Of a stretch of 64,000 nt of DNA, positions 48,644 to 57,421 are shown in pieces. Location of the stretch: NCBI GenBank assembly GCA_046349315.1, contig JAXMCQ010000007.1, forward strand, positions 62,001 to 126,000, in the 5' to 3' direction. The notes below the pieces were generated by a model. The model did not search any database. It saw nothing but the letters and a program-made list of their open reading frames with translations, and was not told the origin of the DNA. The DNA is from JAEUMG01 sp046349315 (GTDB taxonomy: Bacteria > Pseudomonadota > Alphaproteobacteria > Rhizobiales > Aestuariivirgaceae). Position numbers and translations under genes: made by a program. Position 1 is the stretch's first letter. Each line of letters opens with the position of its first letter.

Positions 48644-50479
48644 TCAGTCGAGTTCGAACGTGTCCTTGTAATTGAGCTTGAGCGACGGGTCCTGGTCCGC
48701 CTTCTCGAGCCAGAAATCACCGACGGTGAGCACCTCGATATCGGTACCCATGAAGCAACGGAAAGCGTCAGCCGGCGTGCAGACGATCGGCTCGCCGCGC
48801 ACATTGAAACTAGTATTGACGATGACCGGACAGCCGGTCAGTCGCTCGAAGGACTCGATTAAGGCGTGGTAGCGCGGATTGGTCTCGCGATGCACGGTTT
48901 GTACGCGCGCCGAATAGTCGACATGGGTGGCGGCCGGAATTTCGGAGCGCACGATATTGAGCTTATCAATGCCGAACAGCGCGTCTTCCTCAGCGCTCAT
49001 GGCACGGCGCCGGTCTTCGCGCACGCCCGCGACGAGCAGCATGTAAGGGCTGTCGCAGTCAAGATCGAACCAGTCCGACACTTTCTCGCGCAAGACAGAT
49101 GGCGCGAAGGGCCGGAAGGATTCACGATACTTTACTTTCAGATTGAGCAGCTTCTGCATGCTGGGCGAGCGTGCGTCGCCAAGGATGGAGCGCCCGCCGA
49201 GCGCCCGCGGCCCGAACTCCATGCGGCCCTGGAACCAGCCGATCGCCTTGCCGTCGGCGAGCGCACGGGCCGTCCGCGCGATCAACTCATCCTCAGTAAG
49301 CCGCGTGAAGCGCGCCCCCGACTTCTCTAGCGCCACCTTGATCTCATCGGCCGTGTAGCTCGGTCCGAGATAGGCGCCTTGCATGGCATCGGGTCGCGCC
49401 GGCGTCTCGCGCGGCTTGCCGAAATGCATGTGCCAGGCAGCAAGCGCCGCTCCCAATGCGCCGCCGGCATCGCCCGCCGCCGGTTGAATCCAGATATTCT
49501 CGAAATGGCCGTCTTTGAGGATCTTGCCATTCGCGACGCAATTAAGCGCCACACCGCCCGCAAGGCACAGGTTCTTCGTGCCGTAATCCTTGGCGAGGTT
49601 CTTCGCCATACGCCGCATGACGATCTCGGTCACCTCCTGGATCGACGCGGCCAGATCCATATGGTCCTGCGTCAGCAATTGATCGGGCTTGCGTACCGGC
49701 AGACCGAATAGTGCGCTGAAACTGTCATTGGTCATGCGCAGGCCGGTGCAATAATCGAAATAGGAAAGGTCGAGACGGAAAGTGCCGTCCTCTTTCACGT
49801 CGATCAGCTTGTCGAGAATGGTTTGCGTGAAGCGCGGCCGGCCATAGGGCGCAAGGCCCATGACCTTATACTCGCCGGAATTGACCTTGAAGCCTGTATA
49901 GTAGGTGAAGGCGGAATAGAGCAGGCCGAGCGAATGTGGAAACTTGATCTCGCGATCGAGCGTGATCGTGCCGCCGCGACCCATTCCGGTCGACGTCGTC
50001 GTCCACTCGCCGACCCCGTCCATTGTGAGGATCGCCGCCTCTGAAAACGGCGAGGGATAAAAGGCGCTCGCGGCATGGCTCTGGTGATGTTCGGCAAAGA
50101 GCAGGCGGTCAGCCCATTTCACGTGGGGCGCGTCCTGCTTGAGTTCCCCGACTAACAGCTTGCGGAGGAACAGCTTCTCCTTGAGCCACAACGGCATCGC
50201 CTTCGCGAAGGATGCATAGCCGCGCGGCGCGAAGGCGAGATAGGTTTCGACCAGGCGCTCGAATTTGACGAACGGCTTCTCGTAAAAGACGACATGGTCG
50301 CACTCGTCGAGCGTAATCCCACCTTGCGCGAGGCATGATGCGATGGCGAGGCGAGGAAAATGCGGATCGTGCTTCTTGCGCGTGAAGCGCTCTTCCTGTG
50401 CGGCGGCGACGATGCGTCCATCGACGATGAGCGCCGCGGCGCTGTCGTGATAGTAGGCGGAAATCCCGAGAATGCGCAT
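48644..50479 (-). CDS. NodU/CmcH/TobZ-family carbamoyltransferase
   Basis: A 611-residue O-carbamoyltransferase with the N-terminal YrdC/ASKHA-like domain. Visible are MRILGISAYYHDSAAALI, the metal-binding EHHQSHAASAFY and LAGGVALNCVANGK. The C-terminal part reads SFRPFAPSVL and TSFNVRGEPIVC, both family marks. Such enzymes transfer a carbamoyl group from carbamoyl phosphate to hydroxyls of antibiotics, Nod factors or sugars; the acceptor here is unknown. An SxtJ-like gene lies 15 bases upstream on the same strand, as in many carbamoyltransferase loci. Confidence 0.92.
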   Translation of the reverse strand: MRILGISAYYHDSAAALIVDGRIVAAAQEERFTRKKHDPHFPRLAIASCLAQGGITLDECDHVVFYEKPFVKFERLVETYLAFAPRGYASFAKAMPLWLKEKLFLRKLLVGELKQDAPHVKWADRLLFAEHHQSHAASAFYPSPFSEAAILTMDGVGEWTTTSTGMGRGGTITLDREIKFPHSLGLLYSAFTYYTGFKVNSGEYKVMGLAPYGRPRFTQTILDKLIDVKEDGTFRLDLSYFDYCTGLRMTNDSFSALFGLPVRKPDQLLTQDHMDLAASIQEVTEIVMRRMAKNLAKDYGTKNLCLAGGVALNCVANGKILKDGHFENIWIQPAAGDAGGALGAALAAWHMHFGKPRETPARPDAMQGAYLGPSYTADEIKVALEKSGARFTRLTEDELIARTARALADGKAIGWFQGRMEFGPRALGGRSILGDARSPSMQKLLNLKVKYRESFRPFAPSVLREKVSDWFDLDCDSPYMLLVAGVREDRRRAMSAEEDALFGIDKLNIVRSEIPAATHVDYSARVQTVHRETNPRYHALIESFERLTGCPVIVNTSFNVRGEPIVCTPADAFRCFMGTDIEVLTVGDFWLEKADQDPSLKLNYKDTFELD

Positions 50480-50494
50480 GCAGCAGCCGGTCGA

Positions 50495-50926
50495 CTAGAA
50501 TTGATTTTTCATCGAGGCTTCGACCTCGGTCGAGGTCTCGCGCGGCACCCAGTAGCTTTCCGCGGCACCATCCCGCTTCAGGCTGAGCAGATCCTTGCCA
50601 CTGCGGCGCATGATGTATCCCATCGGAGTGAACACCAGGAAGAATAGCAGCCCCATGATGATTGGGTTCACGATCTTATGGAGGAGGAGGCCAAATTTTA
50701 GCCAGATCAGGTTAATGGGACGCAGGGTTTGTGGCGCCAGAAATCCGGCTGCAAGGAAGAATATTGCCGCCGCCACGGCCAGCACGGAGTAAATCGGCAC
50801 GTGCTTGCGCCAGTAAAGCCAGGCGGCGATGAGCCCAAACACGACCGCGAAAGTGATGCCGAAGGATTTCTCCGACGGCGGCTTGACGATCTCTTCTGAA
50901 GTCAGACTTTCGTGATGTCCGCTCAT
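50495..50926 (-). CDS. SxtJ-family membrane protein
   Basis: A 143-residue protein with three hydrophobic segments (FGITFAVVFGLIAAWLYW, then VLAVAAAIFFLAAGFLAP and IVNPIIMGLLFFLVFTPMG). The pattern SEKSFGIT, PINLIWLKFGLLLHK and MRRSGKDLL is typical of SxtJ-like proteins, first described beside saxitoxin-pathway carbamoyltransferases. It precedes the carbamoyltransferase by 15 bases, so both are co-transcribed. The third member often seen in such loci, a short DUF5989 protein, is absent. Function unknown; probably assists the carbamoyltransferase at the membrane. Confidence 0.85.
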   Translation of the reverse strand: MSGHHESLTSEEIVKPPSEKSFGITFAVVFGLIAAWLYWRKHVPIYSVLAVAAAIFFLAAGFLAPQTLRPINLIWLKFGLLLHKIVNPIIMGLLFFLVFTPMGYIMRRSGKDLLSLKRDGAAESYWVPRETSTEVEASMKNQF

Positions 50927-51041
50927 GCGCTGTCCTGAGGTCCCCGTGCCGTCTTGGCGGCATTGACGGCAGGTGTCAAAGGGCTATTTTCCGTCAGTTT
51001 TAAGGCGGGGCCGTTCGCGCCGTAGAAGGAGCATTGACGCC

Positions 51042-51860
51042 ATGTCCATTCATGCCGCTGCAAAGCGACTGACGGCGCCCGACATAGCCAAGCGCAAGGG
51101 CGGCGAGCCGATCGTGGCGCTCACCGCCTATCACGCCCACACAGCCGCCATCGCCGACAAATATGTCGACTTTCTCCTGGTGGGAGACTCGCTCGGCATG
51201 GTGATGCATGGCTTCGAGTCGACATTGCCGGTGCCGCTCGAACTCATGATCATGCACGGCCGCGCCGTCATGCGCGGCGCCAAGCGCGCGCTCGTCGTCG
51301 TCGACATGCCGTTTGGCTCCTATGAAGAGAGCCCAAGCCACGCCTTCCACAATGCCGCGAAAGTGATCAAGGAAACCCAGTGCGGCGCGATCAAGCTCGA
51401 AGGCGGCCGGCGTATGGCCGAGACGATCCACTTTCTTACCGAGCGCGGCATTCCCGTAATGTCGCATATCGGTTTGACGCCGCAGTCGATCAATGTGCTG
51501 GGCGGCTTCCGCACGCAAGGCCGCAGCCGCGATCAATGGGCGGCGATCGAGGAGGATGCGCGCATGGTGAGCGAAGCGGGGGCCTTCGCGGTGGTGCTCG
51601 AGGCAATCACCGAACCGCTCGCGGCAAAGATCACCAAGGCGATCCCGATACCGACCATCGGGATTGGTGCTTCCTCGCAATGCGACGGCCAGATCCTTGT
51701 CATGGAGGATATGCTCGGCTTGGCGCCCCGCGTACCGAAGTTCGTGAAAGAGTTCGGTAAGATCGGCGCCGCCATCGAGGGCGCCATTCGCTCCTATGCC
51801 GAGGATGTCCGTGCACGGAATTTTCCGGGCGACGAACACACCTACGAGGTCAAGGACTGA
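51042..51860 (+). CDS. panB: 3-methyl-2-oxobutanoate hydroxymethyltransferase
   Basis: A 272-residue ketopantoate hydroxymethyltransferase, the first step of pantothenate and CoA synthesis (5,10-methylene-tetrahydrofolate-dependent). TIM-barrel marks: VALTAYHAHTAAIAD, LLVGDSLGMVMHGF, then VVVDMPFGSYEESP with KLEGG and the Glu in VVLEAITEPL. TIGIGASSQCDGQILVMEDMLG ends the active site. AAGGAG stands before the ATG at 51042. It is followed after 13 bases by an FtsP-like gene, but panC is not near. Confidence 0.97.
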   Translation: MSIHAAAKRLTAPDIAKRKGGEPIVALTAYHAHTAAIADKYVDFLLVGDSLGMVMHGFESTLPVPLELMIMHGRAVMRGAKRALVVVDMPFGSYEESPSHAFHNAAKVIKETQCGAIKLEGGRRMAETIHFLTERGIPVMSHIGLTPQSINVLGGFRTQGRSRDQWAAIEEDARMVSEAGAFAVVLEAITEPLAAKITKAIPIPTIGIGASSQCDGQILVMEDMLGLAPRVPKFVKEFGKIGAAIEGAIRSYAEDVRARNFPGDEHTYEVKD

Positions 51861-51873
51861 ACGTGCGACGGCT

Positions 51874-53241
51874 ATGATATCGCGGCGCGGATTTCTCAGT
51901 CTGGCGGCAGCCGGTATCGCCACTCAACGATTTGCCTTTGCGCAGGCGAGCAATGGCGCCACCGAAATCCGCGCCATGAAGCTCGAAGGCCAGGTCCTCG
52001 ATTCGGGTCAACCCAAGACAGCCTTGTGGAGCTACGGAAAAACCTGGCCGCAGCCGATCTTACGGGCGCGGCAGGGCGAGGAGTTCGTTGCGCGCTTCGT
52101 CAATGAACTCGACCGCGAACTGGCGCTGCATTGGCATGGTGTGCGTGGGCCGGCGGGAATGATGAGCCTTCGGATTGCGCCTGGCGAGGCGAATGCCTTC
52201 GAATGCCGCTTCACGCCGCCCGATGCCGGCACGTTCTGGCTTGGTCCCATCGCCGACGTCTCGCGCCAGCGCGAGATGGGGCTCTATGCCATGTTCATTG
52301 TCGAGGAACGGGTACCGCCGTCTAACCTCAACGAAGTGCCGATCATCCTCGATGACTGGAAGCTCGATGATGAGGGCAAGATCGACGATGATTTCGACGA
52401 TCTCGAAGAGGCAATCGCCCAGGGCCGTCTCGGCAATTGGTTCACGGTGAATGGCGGTTATCGCCCGCGCATCGACGTTCCGCGCAATAAGATCGCACGC
52501 CTGCGCATGTTGAACACCGCGAACGTCCGTACCATCGGCATTCAGTTCAAGGGCGCCGATCCGCTCATCGCCGCGCTCGACGGCCAGCCCGTCAAGTTGC
52601 GCAATGTCGGCACCGGTCCGCTCCTGCTGGCGCCCGGCCAGCGTGCCGATCTCCTCCTTGGTGAGACCGAGGATGAAGTGACATTGGCCCTCGATCTTTT
52701 TGAAGATGTGGTCGAGATCGCCTATCTCGCACGCACCGGAGCCGGCAAGGTCGCCATCCCGGAAGATTTCATGCTTCCTCTCAATCCTCTCCCCACCGAT
52801 ATCGACCTCAAATCTGCGCGGGTCCTGCCATTCATCATCGAGGGTGGCGCTAAGGGCGGTCTTAAGTCGGCGATCTATCAGGGCGAGAAGCTCGACATCC
52901 GTGCCCTGCTGGAAAGGAAAATGGCTTGGGCGCTGAATGGAACGGCCGGCATGGCCGCCGAGCCCTGGCAGGTGTTCAAAGCGGGCGAGGTCGTCATCTT
53001 CGACGTCGATAATCGCACTGCCTTCGCCCAGCCGCTTCACATCCACGGCCACGTCTGGCGCGAGATAGAACGGGCGGGCAAACTGCTCGCCGGCGAGCCT
53101 TGGCGCGACACCGTCGTCATCGCGCCGAAAGCCAAGGCAAAGCTGGCCGTTCGCTTCGAAAATCCCGGGGATTGGGCCTTGCACTCGACCATTGCTGAGC
53201 GCATCGATACCGGCATGATCACGACGTTTAGGGTGTCGTGA
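51874..53241 (+). CDS. Multicopper-oxidase-fold protein without copper ligands, FtsP/SufI-like
   Basis: A 455-residue Tat-exported protein (signal MISRRGFLSLAAAGIA, cleaved near AFA-QA) with three cupredoxin domains. Copper ligands are mostly lost. LHWHGVRG (residues 85-92) remains. GTFWLGP stands where oxidases have the HxH of domain 1. QPLHIHGHVW (386-395) lacks the first His. The final motif is WALHSTIAERIDTGM instead of the HCHxxxH pattern, so the T1 Cys is Ser. This resembles SufI/FtsP, a division-associated protein lacking copper. GATGATAT context; start at 51874 has a weak ribosome site. It follows panB closely. Confidence 0.88.
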   Translation: MISRRGFLSLAAAGIATQRFAFAQASNGATEIRAMKLEGQVLDSGQPKTALWSYGKTWPQPILRARQGEEFVARFVNELDRELALHWHGVRGPAGMMSLRIAPGEANAFECRFTPPDAGTFWLGPIADVSRQREMGLYAMFIVEERVPPSNLNEVPIILDDWKLDDEGKIDDDFDDLEEAIAQGRLGNWFTVNGGYRPRIDVPRNKIARLRMLNTANVRTIGIQFKGADPLIAALDGQPVKLRNVGTGPLLLAPGQRADLLLGETEDEVTLALDLFEDVVEIAYLARTGAGKVAIPEDFMLPLNPLPTDIDLKSARVLPFIIEGGAKGGLKSAIYQGEKLDIRALLERKMAWALNGTAGMAAEPWQVFKAGEVVIFDVDNRTAFAQPLHIHGHVWREIERAGKLLAGEPWRDTVVIAPKAKAKLAVRFENPGDWALHSTIAERIDTGMITTFRVS

Positions 53242-53358
53242 TTCGTCGTCCATAGACGTCAATTCCTGCTTCCTTTCCAGAATTGCCTTGATTTGGCCAA
53301 CCGGCTGACTTACCGCGCTGTTCTGAGGGTTTGACTGCCGATTTGAGGAGCGCGCCGC

Positions 53359-54036
53359 GTGAGCGAGGAATCCCTGTTCCGTGAGGTGGATGAGGAAGTC
53401 CGCCAGGATCAGTTCAAGAAGATATGGGCGCGTTACGGCAACCTCATCATTGCGGCCTGCCTGGCCCTGATCGCGGTCGTTGCAGGCGTCAAAGGCTGGC
53501 AATATTGGCAAGTCCGGCAATCGGAACAGGCGGCCGAGACTTACAGCAAGGTCATTGCCGATATCGAGGCGGGCAAGACCTCGGACGCTATCCCGCTCGC
53601 CGAAAGCATCGGGCACCAGGGCTTCGGCGATCTGGCGCGCATGGCGGAAGCCGCGGCCTTGGGCAAGTCGGGAAAGAGTGCGGAAGCCGTCAAGATCTAT
53701 GATGCGATCGCCGCCGATCCGAAGATCGGCTCTGGCATGCAGGACGCAGCGCGAGTGAGAGCGGCTTATCTCCTCGTGGATACGTTGCCGCCCAATGAAC
53801 TTGCGACCCGTCTCTCCGGTCTCGATGCCGAGAAGAGCGCATGGCGCAATGCCATTCACGAAATTCTGGCACTCTCTGCCTATCGCACTGGCGACTATGC
53901 GCTGGCCGACCGCCATGCCAATGAGATTGTTGCCGATATTACCGCAGCGCCGTCCATACGCCAGCGCGCCCAGATGCTCGTGCAGCTTGTAACTCCTCTG
54001 CTTGGCACCAAACCGGCGCAGCAAACTCAGCAATGA
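53359..54036 (+). CDS. YfgM/AncB-like tetratricopeptide protein
   Basis: A 225-residue protein anchored by one N-terminal membrane helix (about residues 28-46, LIIAACLALIAVVAGVKGW) with a periplasmic, helical TPR-like remainder. The pattern VDEEVRQDQFKKIWARYGN at the start, and AAALGKSGKSAEAVKIYDAIA, match the YfgM family, an ancillary subunit at the Sec translocon. GTG start at 53359. It overlaps the downstream BamB-like gene by four bases (ATGA). The order yfgM-bamB-der is the same as in E. coli. Confidence 0.9.
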   Translation: MSEESLFREVDEEVRQDQFKKIWARYGNLIIAACLALIAVVAGVKGWQYWQVRQSEQAAETYSKVIADIEAGKTSDAIPLAESIGHQGFGDLARMAEAAALGKSGKSAEAVKIYDAIAADPKIGSGMQDAARVRAAYLLVDTLPPNELATRLSGLDAEKSAWRNAIHEILALSAYRTGDYALADRHANEIVADITAAPSIRQRAQMLVQLVTPLLGTKPAQQTQQ

Positions 54037-55346
54037 TAACCTCGAAACGAACCAGCGCACTCGCCATTGCTCTCGCCCTCGGACTGGGCGCCTGTTCTTC
54101 GGCATCGCAGCTTCTCGAAGGCGTCACCGGCGAGAAAGATACGAAGCTACCCGGCCAGCGCGAAAACATACTGACCACGACACAAACTCCGACTCCGTCG
54201 GCTGAAGGCGCGAGCGAACCTGTCGTTGTTCCTGCGGCGGTCGACAACAGCAGTTGGTTGCAGCCCGGCGGGTCAGCTTCCAACGCCCCGGGCAATCTTG
54301 CGGCCGGCGCCTCATTGGCGCGCGCTTGGTCGGTGAGCGCCGGCGAAGGATCGAGCAGCGATGGCCGTCTTGTGGCGAGCCCGATTGTGGTTGGGGGTAC
54401 AGTCTATGTGCTTGATGCCGCGACCCGCGTGAATGCCATCACGTCGGGCGGCAGCCGGGCTTGGAGCGTTTCCCTGGTGCCCGAAAAAGCCGATCCGGAC
54501 GGCATCATAGGTGGAGGCCTCGCGTCCGACGGCAGCCGAATTTATGCCACCACCGGCTTTGGCGAGGCGGTCGCCCTCGATGCAAGAACGGGCACGATCG
54601 CCTGGCGCAAGAAGATCAATGTCTCGCTGCGCGCCGCGCCGACCGTTACGGACGATGTGATGTATTTCACTGGCGTCGGTAACGAGGTCATAGCGTTGCG
54701 GACCAGTGACGGCAGCGAGGTCTGGCGCACTGAGGGCACCGGTCAGCGCGTATCGATTATTGGCAGCACCAGTCCGGCCGTTGCCAAGGATGTCATCGTC
54801 ATTCCGACTACCACCGGCGATGTCATGGCCTACAATACCCGTGACGGCTTTCCGGCCTGGGCCGACTCTCTTGCGTCGTCGGACCCGGTGACGGCAGCGG
54901 CCAATATCGGTGCGGTCGGCGGCCGGCCGGTTATTGACGGCAACCAGGTCTTCGCGATTTCCAACGCGGGCAAGCTTGCGGCCATCTCGCTCGCCAATGG
55001 CGAGCGGCAATGGGCCGAGGAAATGTCGGGAACGCAGACGCCTTGGGTCGCCGGCGACTACGTCTTCGTGATTACCAACAACAAGGTGATGACCGCGGTC
55101 TCACGCCGCAATGGCGCGGTGAAGTGGACCCAAACCCTGCCCGGAAAGAGCTGGGCCGGTCCTGTTCTCGCCGGCGGGCGGCTTTTGGCGGTGAGCGCGG
55201 ATGGCAAGCTTGCCAGCCTCTCGCCGCAGACCGGGCAGGTCCTCGCGACGAGCGAGCAGGGGGGTGCCTACTACATTGCGCCGGTCGTCGCCGGTGGCAT
55301 GGTCTATATCCTCGATGACGACGGTAAATTGTCGGCCCTGCGCTAG
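54033..55346 (+). CDS. bamB: Outer-membrane assembly lipoprotein BamB (PQQ-repeat beta-propeller)
   Basis: A 437-residue lipoprotein with signal peptide and lipobox LGACSS (acylated Cys near residue 21). A low-complexity linker (TTTQTPTPSAEG) precedes an eight-bladed propeller with PQQ-like repeats: LVASPIVVGGTVYVLDA, ALDARTGTIAWRK, and AISLANGERQWAEE. BamB helps feed outer-membrane proteins to the BAM complex. It begins inside the yfgM stop (ATGA) and lies nine bases before der; E. coli has the same order. Confidence 0.93.
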   Translation: MITSKRTSALAIALALGLGACSSASQLLEGVTGEKDTKLPGQRENILTTTQTPTPSAEGASEPVVVPAAVDNSSWLQPGGSASNAPGNLAAGASLARAWSVSAGEGSSSDGRLVASPIVVGGTVYVLDAATRVNAITSGGSRAWSVSLVPEKADPDGIIGGGLASDGSRIYATTGFGEAVALDARTGTIAWRKKINVSLRAAPTVTDDVMYFTGVGNEVIALRTSDGSEVWRTEGTGQRVSIIGSTSPAVAKDVIVIPTTTGDVMAYNTRDGFPAWADSLASSDPVTAAANIGAVGGRPVIDGNQVFAISNAGKLAAISLANGERQWAEEMSGTQTPWVAGDYVFVITNNKVMTAVSRRNGAVKWTQTLPGKSWAGPVLAGGRLLAVSADGKLASLSPQTGQVLATSEQGGAYYIAPVVAGGMVYILDDDGKLSALR

Positions 55347-55355
55347 GGCCGGCCG

Positions 55356-56720
55356 ATGACCGCGACGGTTGCAATCCTCGGACGGCCGAACGTCGGCAAA
55401 TCGACCTTGTTCAACCGCCTGGTCGGCCGCAAGATTGCCCTTGTTGACAATCAGCCCGGCGTCACGCGCGACCGGCGCGAGGGGCTTGGCCGGATTGCCG
55501 ATCTCGAATTCAAGGTGTTTGACACCGCTGGCTTGGACGAGGCGCCACGCGGCAGCCTCGAAGACCGCATGAGCGGCCAATCGGAACGCGCGATCAAGGA
55601 CGCCGACGTGGCTCTCTTCGTCATCGATGCGCGCGCCGGCGTGACTCCTGTCGATCGCGACTTTGCCCAGCGCTTGCGCCGGTCCGGCAAGCCCGTGATC
55701 GTGGTGGCAAACAAGGCGGAGAGCAAAGCCGCGAGCCCTGGCGTCTTCGAAGCCTATGAATTGGGATTGGGCGAGCCTGTCGCCATCTCCGCCGAGCATG
55801 GCGAAGGCCTCGACGCACTCTATGACGCGCTCCGACCCTATGTCGGAAAAACCGAAGCGGAGGTGTCGGAGGAAGCGGCGGAAGAGAGGGCCGAGGATGA
55901 TATTGCGGCGCGTCCCTTGCGGCTTGCCATCATCGGCCAGCCTAATGCGGGAAAATCAACGCTGGTGAATGCGCTGCTTGGCGAGGAGCGCGTGCTCACT
56001 GGACCGGAAGCCGGAATTACGCGCGATGCGATAGCCACCGACTGGTCTTGGCAGGGCCGCGCCATCAAGCTGTGGGATACCGCGGGTATCCGCCGCAAAT
56101 CGCGGGTGACGGGCAAGGTCGAGAAACTCGCCGTCGCCGACGCATTGCGGGCCATCCGCTTTGCCGATTGCGTCGTCGTCCTGATCGACGCCTCGCTTGA
56201 GATCGAACGCCAGGATCTGACACTATGCGATCTCGTCGCCAAAGAGGGCAGGGCCGTCGTGCTTGCCTTGAGCAAATGGGATTTGGTGGAGGACAAGCAG
56301 AAGCGTCTCCGCCAGGTCGAAAGCCAGCTTGAGGACGTGCTGCCGGAGATCAAAGGGGTCACCGTCGTGACACTCTCATCCGAACGCAATCGCGGTCTCG
56401 ACAAGCTGATGAAGGCGGTTTTCAAAGCTGTCGAAATCTGGAATGCGCGCATCCCGACTTCGCCGCTCAACCGCTGGCTCGAAGCGACCGTCGAACGCAA
56501 CCCGCCGCCGGCACCTTCCGGCCGCCGGATCAAACTGCGCTACGCGACGCAGGCTGAAACGCGCCCGCCGACATTTGCGCTCTTTGGCAATCAGCTCAAG
56601 CAAATGCCGGAGAGCTATTTGCGCTATTTGATGAACGGCCTGCGCAAGGACTTCGACTTGTGGGGAACGCCGATCCGCTTCAGCTTGCGCGGTGGCAAGA
56701 ACCCCTACGACCGGAAATGA
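55356..56720 (+). CDS. der: Ribosome-associated GTPase Der (EngA)
   Basis: A 454-residue protein with two tandem GTPase domains and a KH-like C-terminal domain, needed for 50S assembly. Domain 1: GRPNVGKSTLFNRLVG (P-loop), VFDTAGLDE (switch). Domain 2: GQPNAGKSTLVNALLG, LWDTAGIRRKS. G4 motifs are NKAES and SKWDLVED. The C-terminal end reads PIRFSLRGGKNPYDRK. ATG start at 55356. The next gene overlaps its stop by four bases (ATGA). Confidence 0.97.
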   Translation: MTATVAILGRPNVGKSTLFNRLVGRKIALVDNQPGVTRDRREGLGRIADLEFKVFDTAGLDEAPRGSLEDRMSGQSERAIKDADVALFVIDARAGVTPVDRDFAQRLRRSGKPVIVVANKAESKAASPGVFEAYELGLGEPVAISAEHGEGLDALYDALRPYVGKTEAEVSEEAAEERAEDDIAARPLRLAIIGQPNAGKSTLVNALLGEERVLTGPEAGITRDAIATDWSWQGRAIKLWDTAGIRRKSRVTGKVEKLAVADALRAIRFADCVVVLIDASLEIERQDLTLCDLVAKEGRAVVLALSKWDLVEDKQKRLRQVESQLEDVLPEIKGVTVVTLSSERNRGLDKLMKAVFKAVEIWNARIPTSPLNRWLEATVERNPPPAPSGRRIKLRYATQAETRPPTFALFGNQLKQMPESYLRYLMNGLRKDFDLWGTPIRFSLRGGKNPYDRK

Positions 56721-57391
56721 GTCCGATGCCTGATAAAATCTGGACAGATGTAGAGACCTTTATCGACGGCACGCTCATCGGCCATAACCGCCTTTTGGAA
56801 GAGACATTGGCAGCGAGCGCCGCGGCCGGATTGCCGCCGATTTCGGTTTCTCCTGGCCAGGGCAAGTTTCTGCAGATCCTCGCCCGTGCCGTTAAGGCGC
56901 GGCGCATTCTCGAAGTCGGAACGCTGGGCGGCTATTCGACGATCTGGCTCGCCGGCGCCTTGCCCGAAGGCGGGCGGATCGTGACGCTCGAGGCCGATCA
57001 GCATCATGCCCACGTCGCGCGCGAGAATTTTGCCCGTGCCAGTCTTGACGGCGTCATCGAGCTGCGCTTCGGCAAGGCTCACGTCACCATGCCGGCAATG
57101 ATTGCCGAGCGCGGGCCGCCTTTCGATTTCATCTTCATCGATGCTGACAAGAAGCGCATTCCGCTTTATTTCGACTGGGCCATTCAGATGGCGCATCCGG
57201 GAACCTTGGTCGTCGTCGACAATGTGGTGCGCAAAGGCGCCCTTGCCGATGCCGGGAGCCAGGATGAACATGTCATCGGCGTTCGAAAGCTTCACGAGCG
57301 TCTGGCCAAGGATGCCCGTGTAAGCGCGACGACCCTCCAGACGGTCGGTGCAAAAGGCTATGACGGGTTTACCGTCGCAATCGTGCTTTAG
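56717..57391 (+). CDS. Class I SAM-dependent O-methyltransferase
   Basis: A 224-residue O-methyltransferase of the catechol/caffeoyl-CoA type. SAM motif ILEVGTLGGYSTIWLA, then VTLEADQHHAHVARENF and DFIFIDADKKRIPLYFDW (metal-binding Asp). The final block is VVVDNVVRKGALAD. The start is taken at 56717, overlapping the der stop by four bases (ATGA). Small-molecule substrate unknown. The position after der suggests co-transcription with the Der block. Confidence 0.9.
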   Translation: MSPMPDKIWTDVETFIDGTLIGHNRLLEETLAASAAAGLPPISVSPGQGKFLQILARAVKARRILEVGTLGGYSTIWLAGALPEGGRIVTLEADQHHAHVARENFARASLDGVIELRFGKAHVTMPAMIAERGPPFDFIFIDADKKRIPLYFDWAIQMAHPGTLVVVDNVVRKGALADAGSQDEHVIGVRKLHERLAKDARVSATTLQTVGAKGYDGFTVAIVL

Positions 57392-57421
57392 TTTTCCAGC
57401 TTGCATTTGGGAGGATCGGCC

